Positions 34,641 to 46,015 of a DNA stretch of 64,000 bases are shown here, piece by piece. A program made the position numbers and the translations under genes. The notes beneath the pieces are model-generated. The model was not told the origin of the DNA. It made no database searches and saw only the letters and a program-made list of their open reading frames with translations. This stretch comes from Chara braunii (Eukaryota; Streptophyta; Charophyceae; Charales; Characeae), in NCBI GenBank assembly GCA_003427395.1, contig BFEA01000004.1:948857-1012856 (forward strand), read 5' to 3'. Positions within the stretch are counted from its first letter, which is position 1. Every line of letters starts with the position of its first letter.

Positions 34641-37560
34641 CCTTGGGCCGATTTGTCCTGCTTGACGTGAGTTATGTGTGAGGAACGTTTCAGAGGAGAT
34701 ATCATCATTGTGATGCGATTATTGGTTCACACAGTCGGCAGGAGGTCAAAGCTTGATGGTCGGAGCTTTAGGTCTGTTTCAGGTAGTTTGAACAAGTCGG
34801 CCATTTGTAGGGTACAAGTTGGTCTGGCTTTTGGTGAGTAGCAATGGTTAGGATTGGATTTGCACGGGTTCTTAGTATAGGTTGATGCGTAGCTGACAGT
34901 AGCGTGCAGGATATGGTTGGCTGCTAGAGAAGTCTAGGAGATGTTGCATTCAGATCTGGAGTGGACATCTATCGAGGTGCTCTTTGGCATCGAGAGCCGT
35001 GTACAATACAAATGAAAAAAGGTGGTGCTCCCTTTTCCCCTCAAATAGCAAGGACGCTGCCAGAACTAAACAATTTGTCTTTGATTGAGCCGCTGCTGGC
35101 CACTTTCCGACAGGATCTTCGTGGCACCGTGCGCCAGACAGGGTCCTACACGCCCCGGATGTTGGAGTGCGGACAGTCTCAAGGAGGTGGTTCCCATTGG
35201 TCAGTCTTTGGTCTTTTCCCCTGACTCACTTATGCATCAGCTAAGATGGGATTCTGCACCTCCCATGGTGGATGTGACTGTTATCCTCTCACTGTTCTGA
35301 AAGGTCTTTATTAGAGTTTGGGATGTTATCAGGTCCAGAGTTGTTTGTCTATCCCACCTTACTGTGTGTATTTTGGCAAATTGGATGGGGTTTCGGTTTC
35401 CCGGCTTATTCTATTCAGAATGAAAGTGAGATCTCACATCCTTTTCTCGAAAGATGGAACCAGACAGGTTTCCGTCAGCGGATCCTATCGTTCTTTCCGC
35501 CATGTTATCAGCCAGTACTGTCTGCTGTCTTTGTCTGGCAGGAGTGTGAGAGGGAGCTCTCCAAGTGTGAACGGAAGAGATGTGCCGCGAGCTATGGGTA
35601 ACGTTCACGCTGTTGTTCATTCCTTTCCCGATATTGCAGTGAAGGATGATTGCAGCCGGGTCTGCAAACCATTCTCGTCTCTCTTTCTGGAGGGAGGAAC
35701 AGAGTTGGCGGAAGGCCCAAGCAAAGGGGCAGGGTTGATGGGAATGTACAGAAGGGGGTCCGGTTCTCCTTTTCTTTATTTTTACGGAACATACATAGCG
35801 ACACTCAGGAAAATATGTGTACTTGCACTGAGAAACGCGAACCCTGCGTGGTGCCTGGGAGGCGATGAGTGCAAATAGCCGCCACCAGTCTGGTGAGGGA
35901 CTGCGTCATGTTGATTGGATCTGCAAGGTGCAGGCATCGAGCTGGTTGCAAGTGAAGGAATGTTTGCGGAAACACCAGCCATGATGTTGTTATCCTTGTT
36001 TTGGGAACATGGATTCCGTGCGACGCAGCTTTATGGATTTTCTGTTTAGCATGTTGAAGGATGAGGAGGAGGTATTTTAGCTCCGATTCATTGGGACCAG
36101 TGGAGCATTTGCCATTATCCTAGGAAGCGAAGGAAGCCCCTGCCATCATCCTAGGAGGTGACCGAAGCCCACATGGCGCTCTGCGGGTAACAGAGCGAAC
36201 ACAATGAGTATTGCATGTAAGCATTATCTGGCTGGAATTTGAGTTTCAGCGTGTTCTCTTGAAGAATGGTATTGAGCAGGTGAGTTTACAAGGGTTTCAC
36301 AGCGGCATGGAATTTGAGGTTTTTATTCTTGTGTTGCATTTTGCGTGTGTTTCTCTCCCTTCTCTTCCTGCTTTTTTTAATGGACTGCATGGATTTCTCA
36401 AGGAGTGATTTGGGCATGGTGCATGCAAACGTTTCAAAAGTCCTCGGAGGATTGATTTCATGGGAATACAAAGGAAGAGAGGGAGTCCGTGTGCTGAATA
36501 CTTTGTTGATGCTTTTTTCCTCGAGCCATCTCATTTGCGATGACCCTGCGGTATGTCTCTACTTTCATGCTTAACAAGATTTGGGCAGGGATGATGACAA
36601 TTTGCCAAGGTGGGAGTGCGTTGAGACTGAGCATTGTTACAAGCACAGCGGAACGTCGATGTGCTCGTTAAAATGTATGCTCGTTGGTGTGCTTAAGGAG
36701 CTTAGCTTGCCTGCAGTCGTTGAGTTTGGACATACTGCCCAAGGATTTCAAGCGCCCTTCAGGACGGTCGTCTCCAGGTCAGTGATTGGATGTGCTCGAG
36801 TACTCAGAAGATTGTCTAAGTTTGTGCATTATACTTCGTAGCAGCTTGCCTTTCTATCATGTCAGAAGACGCAGAAGTCGATACAATTTTGCCAGTAAAC
36901 CACCAGTACTCCCGAGCCTATTTTTACCGAATCTGGTGTCAATTCCAACCCTGGCTTACCGAAAAGGACTCCTCTGCACCGTTTGCCATTTGTTCACCCG
37001 AATGGTCAATATTTGCAGCCGATGCGTCTGGGTTGTATCACGCAAGGACGGCCCAGAGCGTGGACCGATCTGAACTTTTTGTGATTGGCTGTGAACCTGG
37101 ACATGACCCACATCCGTGGCGAGTCGGAAGTTAATGGTGATTGCGAAAGAATCCTAGAGTGCCGTTACAACAAGTATCCAGATGGCCAGCTGATATGGGA
37201 TGGTGCTCCCGGCCAATGGGCCAATGCGACCTGGGAGGCCCAGATTGAACCTCTGCTTCCCATGCAACACCACCCTGCCAAGCTGCCATGCGCATCGGCT
37301 CTCTCTGCCCACTGTTCCAACTGGCAATGTGCCGAGCACCGATCCTCTCTTTCACGTTTGGTTGTGAGATTGACAGTCGCTTTCATGAAAATGATATTGC
37401 ACTAAGAAAGGTGGGGGGGAGGAAGTATGATGATCCAGGACATGATAGAGTCTCTCCCACTGCTGCACTGCACCCCCTGCTTTCCCCTGATCGTATAACT
37501 GCAACCGAGGAGCAACTTGACGAGGAAGCGGAGGGAGGAGCAGGCGGCAGGATTAGAAGT
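34641..37560. other. No gene supported
   Basis: Probable 3' UTR and intergenic sequence. Frames at 36314-36574 and 36859-37405 are open but show no known domain, and neither has supporting splice context that I can defend. A single family A MITE end (AAACCACCAGTACTCCCGAG) is at about 36898. Confidence 0.4.
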
Positions 37561-37567
37561 GGGAGAT

Positions 37568-37720
37568 GAGGTCGCTGTGACACGTTTCGGATACATGTGA
37601 GGTATTCCATGATCACTTTAGTAAAAAAGGAGGAGAAAAGGAGGGAGAGGAGGTCGCTGTGGTACATGTCAGGTATTCCATGATCACCGTTCGAGAAATG
37701 GAGGAGAAAAGGACTGATGA
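37568..37720. repeat. 82-bp direct repeat
   Basis: GAGGTCGCTGTG...TGAGGTATTCCATGATCAC occurs at 37568 and 37650 in similar form. Confidence 0.7.
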
Positions 37721-37812
37721 AAAGTGAGGAGGAGGAAGAGTGGGAAGAAGGGGAAGGAGAAATAAGCAACATGGGGAGGCTTTCATCATGCAACTTCAAA
37801 GGAGGAGGAGAA

Positions 37813-37938
37813 GGTAAGGGAGAAGAGGAGAATGCAGGAAGCTTGAGGAGGTCTGTGATGTGCAAAGTTTCAGGAGGTAAGGGAGAAGAGGAGAATGCAG
37901 GAAGCTTGAGGAGGTCTGTGATGTGCAAAGTTTCAGGC
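37813..37938. repeat. 63-bp tandem duplication
   Basis: GGTAAGGGAGAAGAGGAGAA starts at 37813 and 37876. The unit length is a multiple of three, so a plus-strand frame stays open and repeats the peptide EENAGSLRRSVMCKVSG. I see no evidence that it is a gene. Confidence 0.85.
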
Positions 37939-39294
37939 ATGCCGTGCAACGTGGAATGCATATTGGGATTGGATGGAAATGAAAGAAGGAACGGAGTTGA
38001 CGAGGGAGGGAGTGTTCACTGTGGCACTTTGCAGGTATGTTGGAATTGTAACAGCAATAACAGGACGAAGAGGAGGAGGGGAAAGACCAAAAGTGATAGA
38101 GGGAGGAGAGGTTTGTCATACTCAGTAGGAAGCATGATGTAGGTAACAGAACCAGAGGGGCGAAAGAGGAGGAGCAAGAGCAGGAGGAAGAGGAGAAGAA
38201 GAAGAAGAATTGGAGCGTGGGAGGGGTGCAATGACACAACGATGAGGACAGCGATGACCAAGACGATGATAAGTGAGTCTACCCTTACCATTCTTTCTTT
38301 TTGTTTTTCTACCTCTCTCGTTCTCTCTGTCTTTCCATCGTGCGATGGAATGCTCACATTACGATGCAGGTGATGATTGATGTGTGATGGCAATATGGAT
38401 TCTTTTGTTTTCAATTGAAAAAAAAAAACAGAGAGAGAGAGAGAGAGAGGTGCAACGGATCGTCAAACGTGATGATCAACGAGCGGAAAGCAAGGATAGG
38501 AGCTACAGGAGTAAACGTTGGGAATGGGGCAGGGAGGAGATGGAGGGCGATGGGAAAGTGGCTCGTGGATGACGGGGGGGGAGCAAACTCAATGCCAAGG
38601 AAGCACAATCTATTCCCAACGATCTTTCTAGATTCTTTTGCCCCATCGCTCCCCACCCCTCCCCCACCTCTCACCCCTCTCTCCAGACACCGCTCCCCCA
38701 CCTCTCCCAACCTCCCGATCGTCTCTCACCCACATCTCATCCACCTCTCCCCTGCCTCTCACCCACCTTTTGCCCATCTCTCCGCCATGTGCCCTCGGGC
38801 CTCGTGCCCACCTCCGCCTTGACACCTCCCCCAGTTTGCACCACACACCTTATCTCGTTGCAACTACGAAACCCTCAAAAGTTCAGTGAGAGAGTTGAAA
38901 CGATCTGTTTGTCTTTCCTTTGCTTTGCTAATTTTTGTGGGAGCCTTCCTGCCAGCTCTATCGATTCCTCCCCTCGTCTCCCCGTCTCATGACCATCTCC
39001 ACATTTGGGTTTCGATCTGGAGTCTGGTTGCAAATCACAGTCTTGGGTCTGGGTGTGGGTCTGGGGTCTGGCTCTGGGTCTGTGTCCCATCATGCTTTTG
39101 ATTGCGAGCGGAGCCGCAATAGGTCGTCTAGTTGTTCATTGTATGTGCTGTCATGGGTTCAATTCCCCATGCCTTCGATTCGAACCCCCACGGCTTCCTG
39201 CCGGGGGAAACACCCCTACGCAAGTGGTTAACCGGTTTTTCATTGTATTTTATTTTTTTGTTAAGAAGTTGGTATGATCTCCACTCTATGAATT

Positions 39295-39380
39295 GGGGCC
39301 AAGTTTGGTTAAAATGACCCTTTGGGTTTTGTTATAAATGGCGGCATGACAAGTTGTCTGACAATCGGGGCCTCGGTTAT
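39295..39380. repeat. Dispersed repeat C, copy 2
   Basis: Matches 30436-30515: GTTAAAATGACCC, TTGGGTTTTGTTATAAATGGC, GCATGACAAGTTGTC. Confidence 0.6.
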
Positions 39381-39551
39381 CTGCCTCTCAATCACTAGTA
39401 CACCTGGGTTTGGAGGCGCTCCACCGCACACCAAGCTCTGCCGAACCGCCAGCGGCGCACTTTTTTCTTTTTTGGCTGGTGCCGCCAGCCATTGTGGTCT
39501 GGTTGGCCTGAGGCACTAATGTTTTGGTGTAGGCGAAGAAGCATTTTCTGC

Positions 39552-39804
39552 GGTAAGTCTTGCCGGAGTGAGGAGATGGGAATTGATGGTTTTTTTTTGA
39601 GTTGTCTCAATTTTGCAGTAGTAGCTCTCTAATTAGCTCTAATTTTCGGTAGCCAAGCCGGGTAATGGTCCCGGTATCTCAAACTTCCAAAATTCCATGT
39701 AAATTTCCATATGGGACGCTGGGCCCGGTTCCCAGCACGTGTTGCTCCCCACGAATAGATTGGAACCTTGTTCCCATTAAAAAGAAAAAAAAGAAAAAAA
39801 AAAA
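39552..39804 (+). mobile_element. SINE-like retroposon with 13-bp target-site duplication
   Basis: AAGCATTTTCTGC flanks the element exactly on both sides (39539-39551 and 39805-39817). The 3' end is an A-rich tail with G interruptions (39778-39804). Inside, TAGCCAAGCCGG (39650-39661) matches the Pol III A-box consensus TRGYNNARNNGG at every position. A conserved 3' part, GGGACGCTGGGCCCGGTTCC then GTTGCTCCCCAC, is shared with other copies. No coding capacity. It may be composite, since about 100 bp precede the A box. Confidence 0.75.
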
Positions 39805-40880
39805 AAGCATTTTCTGCAAGGCTGGGGCCGTGTATTGGAGGTCTAGTAAGCAGCCTTCTGTTGCTTTGGATAGCTAGCCTGCCCGCAAGAGGGAAACATC
39901 GTTTTCCTCATTTTTTTCTTTCTTTTTTTTTTAAACAGTTTTCAGTTGGTGGAGGTGATGTGTGAAGGTGCTTGTCATTTGAACAAGCAGGAACACCACC
40001 TGCATTGGGGCAGTACAGCTTTGCAGCAGGGCAGATCGTGAGATCGAGAACCAAATCTTGCATCGAAGGGGAGCGTTGAGGGAGTTCTGGAGGGTGGGAT
40101 GTAGGAGAGGAGCACTAGTGATTGCATTCCGTCAACAACATTTGCATTGGCAAATGGATGCGCCTATGAGTGGACCCGAACAGGAGGTCTGAGTGGCCTT
40201 GGATTTAGTGGAGGACTAGGACCGATAGCCCTTTGTTTTAGTTGGAGAGCCAAGGCAAGAGACCTGCATGATTGGCATGGATGCATGCGACGAATGGTAC
40301 TCGTCACAAGTAAATGCGTAGAAGTACGGCGGTGTGGTTCTACCTGGGGAGCCGGGGCCGGCTGTGCGTTTGCCAGGTACCGACTCAGGTGGGGCCTGAG
40401 TGGGCTAGGTCCAGGTGAGGTCCCTTGTAGTTCCAGCACAAAATAAATTAAAAAATCCAGAAATCTCCGAAAGGAAACAAAATGTTGTGTGAAGAATACA
40501 ACCCCAATTATCAAGTATGGCCACCTGGGGGCTTGATTGGTGCAATTCGGGGATTTGTTTTTGGTTATGCTCTGCGACCTTAAGCTGTGTGAACCTGCGC
40601 AAACACCCAATGCAGTTGGTACACCCTTGAACTGTTGAAATACACACCTGAGCTAGAACTTCACTGGAAACAGATGAGCAAAATACTTCATTTCTGAATT
40701 ATCTAGGACTGGTCAGTTCGATGACCAGATCTCAAGGTCATCGCCCTTTTATTATAATACAAGAAAAAGACGAAGAACCGAAGAGAACTTGCCCTCTGAC
40801 AAGAACCCCATTGCACTCTAGTGTTGGAAATCATAATTGCTGTGTACTTGTATTCTCCTTCTTTGATATCGACTTTACTA

Positions 40881-40970
40881 AGGGGCTCGCCACACAACTG
40901 TCGAAAGGCGGAAAAATTCGATGGCTCTCTGAATAAACGCGACAGCCGCCCTCTCGACAGTTTTGCAGCC
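40881..40970. mobile_element. Family B MITE, diverged
   Basis: AGGGGCTCGCCACACAACTG plus TCGAAAGGCGG on the left opposes GCCGCCCTCTCGACAG on the right. The ends resemble 20441-20550. Confidence 0.5.
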
Positions 40971-41189
40971 ACACAGCACTGTAGAATGGGCGCGCTTGTG
41001 AATGCAAGATGGAAAAAGATGAACGCCCCTAAGGGTACGACAAGCGTAGTCCATCCCGACCTCACGCCCAGGCACCAAGTTTCGAGCAGAAGTTGATTGG
41101 GCAGCCAAGGACGGTTGAAAGCATCAGAGTAGCAGGTTGGGGATTCAACAACGACTTCTGGAAGGAGGTGTCGAGAAGCATTCTCTGAC

Positions 41190-41350
41190 AACTTCCTTGT
41201 GAATTTTCTTCCGGTCTCGGATTTCGACAGGCTGTGTGGCAAGTCGACATCCCTGTCCTAAGTGCCCGGCTCCACACTTGAAACTATTGAAAATCGTGTT
41301 TTCGACAGTGGTGTGGCGAGTCCCTAAGGGCCCGTCCCCACACTTACACA
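41190..41350. mobile_element. Family B-related inverted segments
   Basis: Segments with TTTCGACAGGCTGTGTGGC (about 41222) and TTTTCGACAGTGGTGTGGCG (about 41302) occur twice in direct orientation, each followed by CCTAAG-GCCCG-CCACACTT. They look like two partial copies of family B ends. Confidence 0.45.
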
Positions 41351-41446
41351 TGTGAAAACGACAAAAATCTATGGCAGGTGTATCATGACCATCTCATGAG
41401 AGAGGGACAGGGCCTCACTGCACCACATTCTACATTTTGCATGTTT

Positions 41447-41571
41447 GGGGCCTCGCCGCACCCCACTCACCAAATGTGGAAAAGACGAATTCATGTGGTG
41501 TGTATGTTTCCACATTCTAGCCTGAAACCTACTCTCATTTTGCACATTTGGTGACTGGTGCAGCGAGCCCC
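41447..41571. mobile_element. Family B MITE
   Basis: Left end GGGGCCTCGCCGCACC, then CCACTCACCAAATGTGGAAA; right end TTTTGCACATTTGGTGACTG, then GTGCAGCGAGCCCC. They are inverted copies over about 34 bp with few mismatches, around a 55-bp core. Confidence 0.7.
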
Positions 41572-42173
41572 TTGGTCAGTAGTGTGCGGCCAGCCCCTGA
41601 GAGGCACTTGCGTAGGGGGTTAAGTCCCACTTCCTCAGATCCTTCATTTCTGGCTGTTGATCTTCGTGGTCCATGATTAGAAATGGAGAACTTACTACTA
41701 CTTACTACTTGGCCCTTTTTTTTTTCCCTTTTTTTTCCTTCCCCCCCCCCTCCCAAAGCGAGAACTTAGCCTTGGTTAATCCTTGATGACCATGCGTCTA
41801 CTTGTATTTCCCGTTTTTGTTTTACGTCTTGTTTTCCAGCTCATGATCTGTTTCGTAAAGCCCTTTCCACAGCACTCAGGAAACCGAAGAAATGGCGAGG
41901 CACATTTTCCCTCAGAATGTGGCTGCATTCATTCGTTACTATGCCCATCTCCTTCGTTTCTCAGCACTTTGGCGAGGCACATTCAAATGCTCAGTCTTTC
42001 CCAACTTGGGCTAGGTGTGCCGAAAAATACAAATCGTTGACACACAAATGGCCCTGTCAGGAAAAGGAAGGAAAACCGGGCAGGCACAGGACGACAATGT
42101 GGCGCAAGCGAACATTCCCAACAACCCTCCCTAAACAAATCTCTAAAGAATCTGTTATGGTATTTAGTGTGAA

Positions 42174-42349
42174 ACCACCAGTACCTTTGACGGCTCGAAA
42201 ATACTCGGCCTCCGACCTTTCAGGAGGCCGAAACGAAACGACGGCTGCCGATCAGATTTATCAACGGCAGCCATTGTCGGGCCCAGCCTCCTAAAAGTTC
42301 GGGTACTGGCCAGTACCACGTCGAAAATAGGCTCGGAGGTCATGGTGGT
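42174..42349. mobile_element. Family A MITE
   Basis: Left end ACCACCAGTACC at 42174 and right end GGTGGT at 42349. Subterminal sequence (GAGCCTATTTTCG, read inward from the right end) matches the lone end at 36900. Inner inverted words (GCCTCCGACC / AGGAGGC; GGCTGCCGATC / GGCAGCC) give a fold-back structure. Confidence 0.65.
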
Positions 42350-42464
42350 TTAAATATTGGAACGCACTGCCTCCCGCGATAGAAGTAAGGAAAAGAAGAA
42401 AGGAAAAAAAGAAAGAAAAACAAATCACACAAATGCCTGGCCTCCCCCAACCACTTCCCAGTCC

Positions 42465-42540
42465 CAGTAGGTCCCGGGTGTTGCCTAGGTCCCGGGTGTT
42501 GCCTAGGTCCCGGGTGTTGCATAGGTCCCGGGTGTTGCCT
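42465..42540. repeat. 18-bp tandem repeat, four copies
   Basis: AGGTCCCGGGTGTTGCCT repeats with starts of GTCCCGGG at 42471, 42489, 42507 and 42525; the copies are almost identical. Confidence 0.95.
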
Positions 42541-42782
42541 GTGCCTGTTACTAGAGACCTGGATTATCGTTTAATAAGATAGACAAAATAATTGCAATAG
42601 AATTTCGGTACTTGCTTGGGCCCAGCTATGTTTTTTCAAGGTGGGACACTTCTAGGTGCCTAAAATTTCAGGAGTCGCCACCGAAAGTTGCGGCGCTGAC
42701 CCGCAGCTGTGCAGTGGGCCAAGTACTTGTTTGGTACGAGGATCAGCTCAAGATTCATAAGTTCATCGTAACTCATTTCTGA

Positions 42783-42858
42783 TATTAAAGTTAATAATTA
42801 AACTGGTTAGAACAGATACTACACTTGATGATCTTAGCCGAAAGGCCGAGAAAGGAAT
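42783..42858 (-). ncRNA. U2 snRNA-like sequence (5' domain), probable pseudogene or diverged copy
   Basis: Minus strand from 42858 begins ATTCCTTTCTCGGCCTTTCG, then GCTAAGATCATCAAGTGTAG, TATCTGTTCTAACCAGTTTA. This follows plant U2 (ATACCTTTCTCGGCC, AGTGTAGTATCTGTTCTTATCAGTTTAA) almost base for base, including GTAGTA, which pairs with the intron branch site. Differences are a 3-base insertion (ATC) before AAGTGTAG, changes in stem IIa, and loss of similarity after about 75 nt. I see no clear Sm site at the expected place and no plant USE element (RTCCCACATCG) in the 80 bases upstream. The 5' part is certainly U2-related; function is doubtful. Confidence 0.75.
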
Positions 42859-43020
42859 TCCATAACTCATTTCTAGATAAACATAAAGCTTCTAGATAAA
42901 CGTAAAGCCGAAAATCTGGGCCCAGGTACATCTGTGCCTCTCAGATTCGCCCTTCCCATCACCAGATTGGAAGATGGGGGCGGATTCTTATGGACTGTTT
43001 GGAGCTATTACCGCGATCTT

Positions 43021-43022
<2 letters not shown>

Positions 43023-43057
<35 letters not shown>
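43023..43057. repeat. Poly-T tract
   Basis: 35 T residues, possibly the reverse-strand tail of a retroposon. Confidence 0.9.
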
Positions 43058-43058
<1 letters not shown>

Positions 43059-43329
43059 AAAATTTTGCTCCTCGTTCTGCGACATGTCAGGACCTGGTTA
43101 TATTGGTGGAAAATTTTGAATGAGAAGGTTTTGCATTGACGTACGGGACGATGTAGGGAACAATTCCATCCTAACCAAACAAAACGAAAGCCTTCGGAGA
43201 GAGAAGAGGGATGATGGTGAAGCATAGAAGTAACCGAGAGAATGCATGGATCGCGCGTTGGACTTCTCTACGAATCTCTAGCCTGACACGACCTGCAACG
43301 TCGTCACGGTACTGCCCCTCGTCATATCG

Positions 43330-43745
43330 TCGTACTGGGAATGCTGTCCCTCATCATATCAGGCTACTGTGGAACATATCAAATGACAAATGGGAACAGT
43401 TTGTTTTTTTTTCTCTTTTTTTTATTATTTTAGTAAAAAGGTGCGGTCTTGAGATATATCTTTCTTTTTTCCTGTTTTCTTATTTTTGGTACAACTGCTC
43501 GTCGTGGGCAGCCACACGTGCTGGGAACTGGGCCCAGCATCCCTTGGATTATGAAAATACAATGTAATGAAAGCTTGTGAAAAGCCTTTCCCTGCCAGCA
43601 TTGATTACCCTGGGTGACAGGGGATTGACTGAACAGGGTCTGGCGACTGGCCGGCAGCTAGAAACTGGGTGGGCCCAGCGTCCCTTCACATCGCGAGTGG
43701 GAATACTGCCATGGTACTGTGGAACATACCAAATCATAAATGGGA
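43330..43745 (-). mobile_element. SINE-family copies, minus orientation, partly duplicated
   Basis: Read on the minus strand, GGGATGCTGGGCCCAGTTCC, CAGCACGTGTGGCT and a pyrimidine/purine tail (43555-43390) match the 3' part of the element at 39552-39804. A second GGGACGCTGGGCCCA copy is at about 43684-43670. CTGTGGAACATA-CAAAT-A-AAATGGGAA occurs at about 43370 and 43717, so the interval itself is a direct repeat of about 345 bp. Confidence 0.55.
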
Positions 43746-44153
43746 ATACGGTCAATAGTTAAGTGCGTGCGTGCGTGGATACGAAATGATACGAGCCACA
43801 GTGTGGCTCTCAACATCATCGGGAGCGAGATATCGCACGAGTCCCAAAAAAGCCACAGAGGTGGATTTCGTTCCGTGCTGTCTGTCTGTACTTCGCCCAG
43901 TTTGCCATGGTTGGCGTTGGTTGCTCTCCTCTCTCTCAAGGCTTGCAGTATGTCGGGTCAAAAGCCGCCACGGGGTCGAATGCTTGCCTAGAAAACGGAT
44001 TTTGCAGAGAGTCACGCTCTAAGAAGGCCTTTCAGAGTCGGCTTCCGACTGGAACCAGACTGTTCGGCGAACTACGACAACATTTCTGAGAGAGATTTTT
44101 TTTAAGTTTCTTGGTTGATGTTTCTACGAATGGAGGGATTACAATGAACTAAG

Positions 44154-44157
<4 letters not shown>

Positions 44158-44222
<65 letters not shown>
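44158..44222. repeat. Poly-A tract (65 A)
   Basis: A pure homopolymer. It could be a retroposon tail read on the plus strand, but I found no matching target-site duplication. Confidence 0.9.
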
Positions 44223-44223
<1 letters not shown>

Positions 44224-44609
44224 CGCAGTGTGGCCCTCGTCTCTTGTAGGAGGGCCGCTGGTGGTATCCCGCGTCTGGGTTATTGTGGACAGCGAAAGGG
44301 CCAGCACAGATCGCTATGGTGTATGCTTAAGCAAGGTCTGGTATTTTGTTGTCAGTAAAACTTATATGCATACTTGTTACATAAGTCCCTTTAATGGCTG
44401 ATAAAGAATGTGGCTACATTTGGGATCAAGTACATCCTGAGAAGAACGGCTGCCTTAGATGCTCCCCTAGGTCCTGTTGCCCAGTGCCAGAGACGTCTGT
44501 GCAGTCACCATAAATGCCCAAGGCCACAAAGTCATTCTTCATTTGCTGGCTTCTCGAATTGTCAGATGGCGTTTTGTAAGGGTAGCTTTCCTCTTTGGTA
44601 GCTTTCCTC

Positions 44610-44650
44610 TTGTCCTCTTTTGTCCTCTTTTGTCCTCTTTTGTCCTGTTC
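44610..44650. repeat. 10-bp tandem repeat TTGTCCTCTT
   Basis: About four copies of TTTGTCCTCT directly before the 52-bp minisatellite. Confidence 0.85.
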
Positions 44651-44912
44651 GTTTGTGGTCGTAGATCCATGTTCTGCTGCTCCTCTGCGCTACGCTTTCT
44701 CTGTAAGTGCTCGTAGATCCATGTTCTGCTGCTGCCCTGCGCTACGCTTTCTTCGTTTGTGGTCGTAGATCCATATTCTGCTGCTGCCCTGCATTACGCT
44801 TTCTACGTTTGTGGTCGTAGATCCACATTCTGCTGCTGCCCTGCAGTACGCTTTCTTCGTTTGCGGTTGTAGATCCACATTCTGCTGCTCCCCTGCGCTA
44901 CGCTTTCTTCAG
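44651..44912. repeat. 52-bp minisatellite, five copies
   Basis: GTAGATCCA starts at 44661, 44713, 44765, 44817 and 44869, exactly 52 bp apart. Each unit carries TTCTGCTGCT and CTACGCTTTCTTC. As 52 is not a multiple of three, the minus-strand frames through it are not conserved coding. Confidence 0.95.
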
Positions 44913-45795
44913 TATTGCAAGGGAAGAGCTGACAGGTTTTAATTGAACATCTCATGCCAGTCGGTTTTTCACATTCTGTGCGAATGGCGAAGAGTAAGAC
45001 AAGGCCCATAAGTGTGTGTGCGTGTGTGTGTGTGTGTTTCTTTTTATTTTGTTAATCTGATCAGAAGAGCTAGCCAAAAGCCTGAGAAAGGTAGTTGCCG
45101 ATATCAGGACAGGGCCGTATGTTTTCTAGGCCTCTTTTGATGCCATGTTTGACTCATCATGTGGCCTGCGGCCCATAGGGCCTTGCTCCACTGCACAGCA
45201 TTCCAAATGTATGTAGAGCTGATCCTGGTCTCACTACATTCTAAATGTTCCGCCAGTTGGAATGCATCTGGTCCTCTGGTTCACCCCACAGTCTAGATAC
45301 ATGTATGTCGAGTAGTGGATCTAGGCTCATATCAGGTGCATGCACAAGGGAACCCCTGGTATATCTCATTTGTCTATGGTCGAAGGACACAAGCGAAAAG
45401 TCTCTGGCAAGATCCAAAGTAAATCTACAAATAAATAAATAAACAAATAAATTCTCACGTACTTGGCTTGTGCGTTGGCGACCCTAGATCTTTGTAGCCT
45501 ACATTTCAGTACAACGAATGCAGTCAAGTGGGTGGGACCTTGCCCCTTGCATCATGCTATATTAGCTGGTTGTGTGCTTTAGTTCAATTTGGACCCCCAG
45601 TACATCCGAGGCTTAGACCACCATTACCTCCCCGTTGTTTTTTCGAAGTCGCGGCCATTAACGCGCCGCGACTTTCAGGGGTTGGGCAAGCCAATGCCTG
45701 GCCGCTTCAAAAAAAAAAAAAAAAAAAAAAAAACCGAACTTGAGAATCTGTTGCGCGTGCAAAAGAGAGAGAGAGAGAGAGAGAGAGAGTCTCGG

Positions 45796-45952
45796 CGGCC
45801 TGTGCGGGGTGCTCTGCGCAGCCCGCCCGAGACTGCCGGCGTCACGACTGTCGAAACATACAACAAGGCATCATGGCGCCGATGGCGGTGTATCTTTCCA
45901 TGTTCTAGCGGAAGATTCACTCTCGTTTTGCACATTTCGACAGAGTGCAGCC

Positions 45953-45957
<5 letters not shown>
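45796..45957. mobile_element. Family B MITE, diverged
   Basis: GGCCTGTGCGGGGTGCTCTG...ACTGTCGAAACATA on the left and TTTTGCACATTTCGACAGAG, TGCAGCCGGGCTC on the right show the family B inner pattern (TGTCGAAA / TTTCGACAG). It abuts the CT microsatellite and the palindrome that follows. Confidence 0.45.

Positions 45958-46009
<52 letters not shown>
45955..46009. repeat. (CT)n microsatellite
   Basis: About 27 CT units forming the outer flank of the palindrome at 46010-46205. Confidence 0.95.

Positions 46010-46015
<6 letters not shown>

Noticed and set aside
36314-37405. Possible exons of a second gene (SDLGMVHANVSKVLGG; NKYPDGQLIWDGAPG)
   Set aside because: The frames are short, no family is recognised and no consistent splice phases could be assembled.
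39120-39240. tRNA gene (GGTTCGAATC-like words)
   Set aside because: B-box-like words are present on the minus strand and GGGTTCAATTCC on the plus strand, but the T stem does not pair in register and no acceptor or D arm can be folded.
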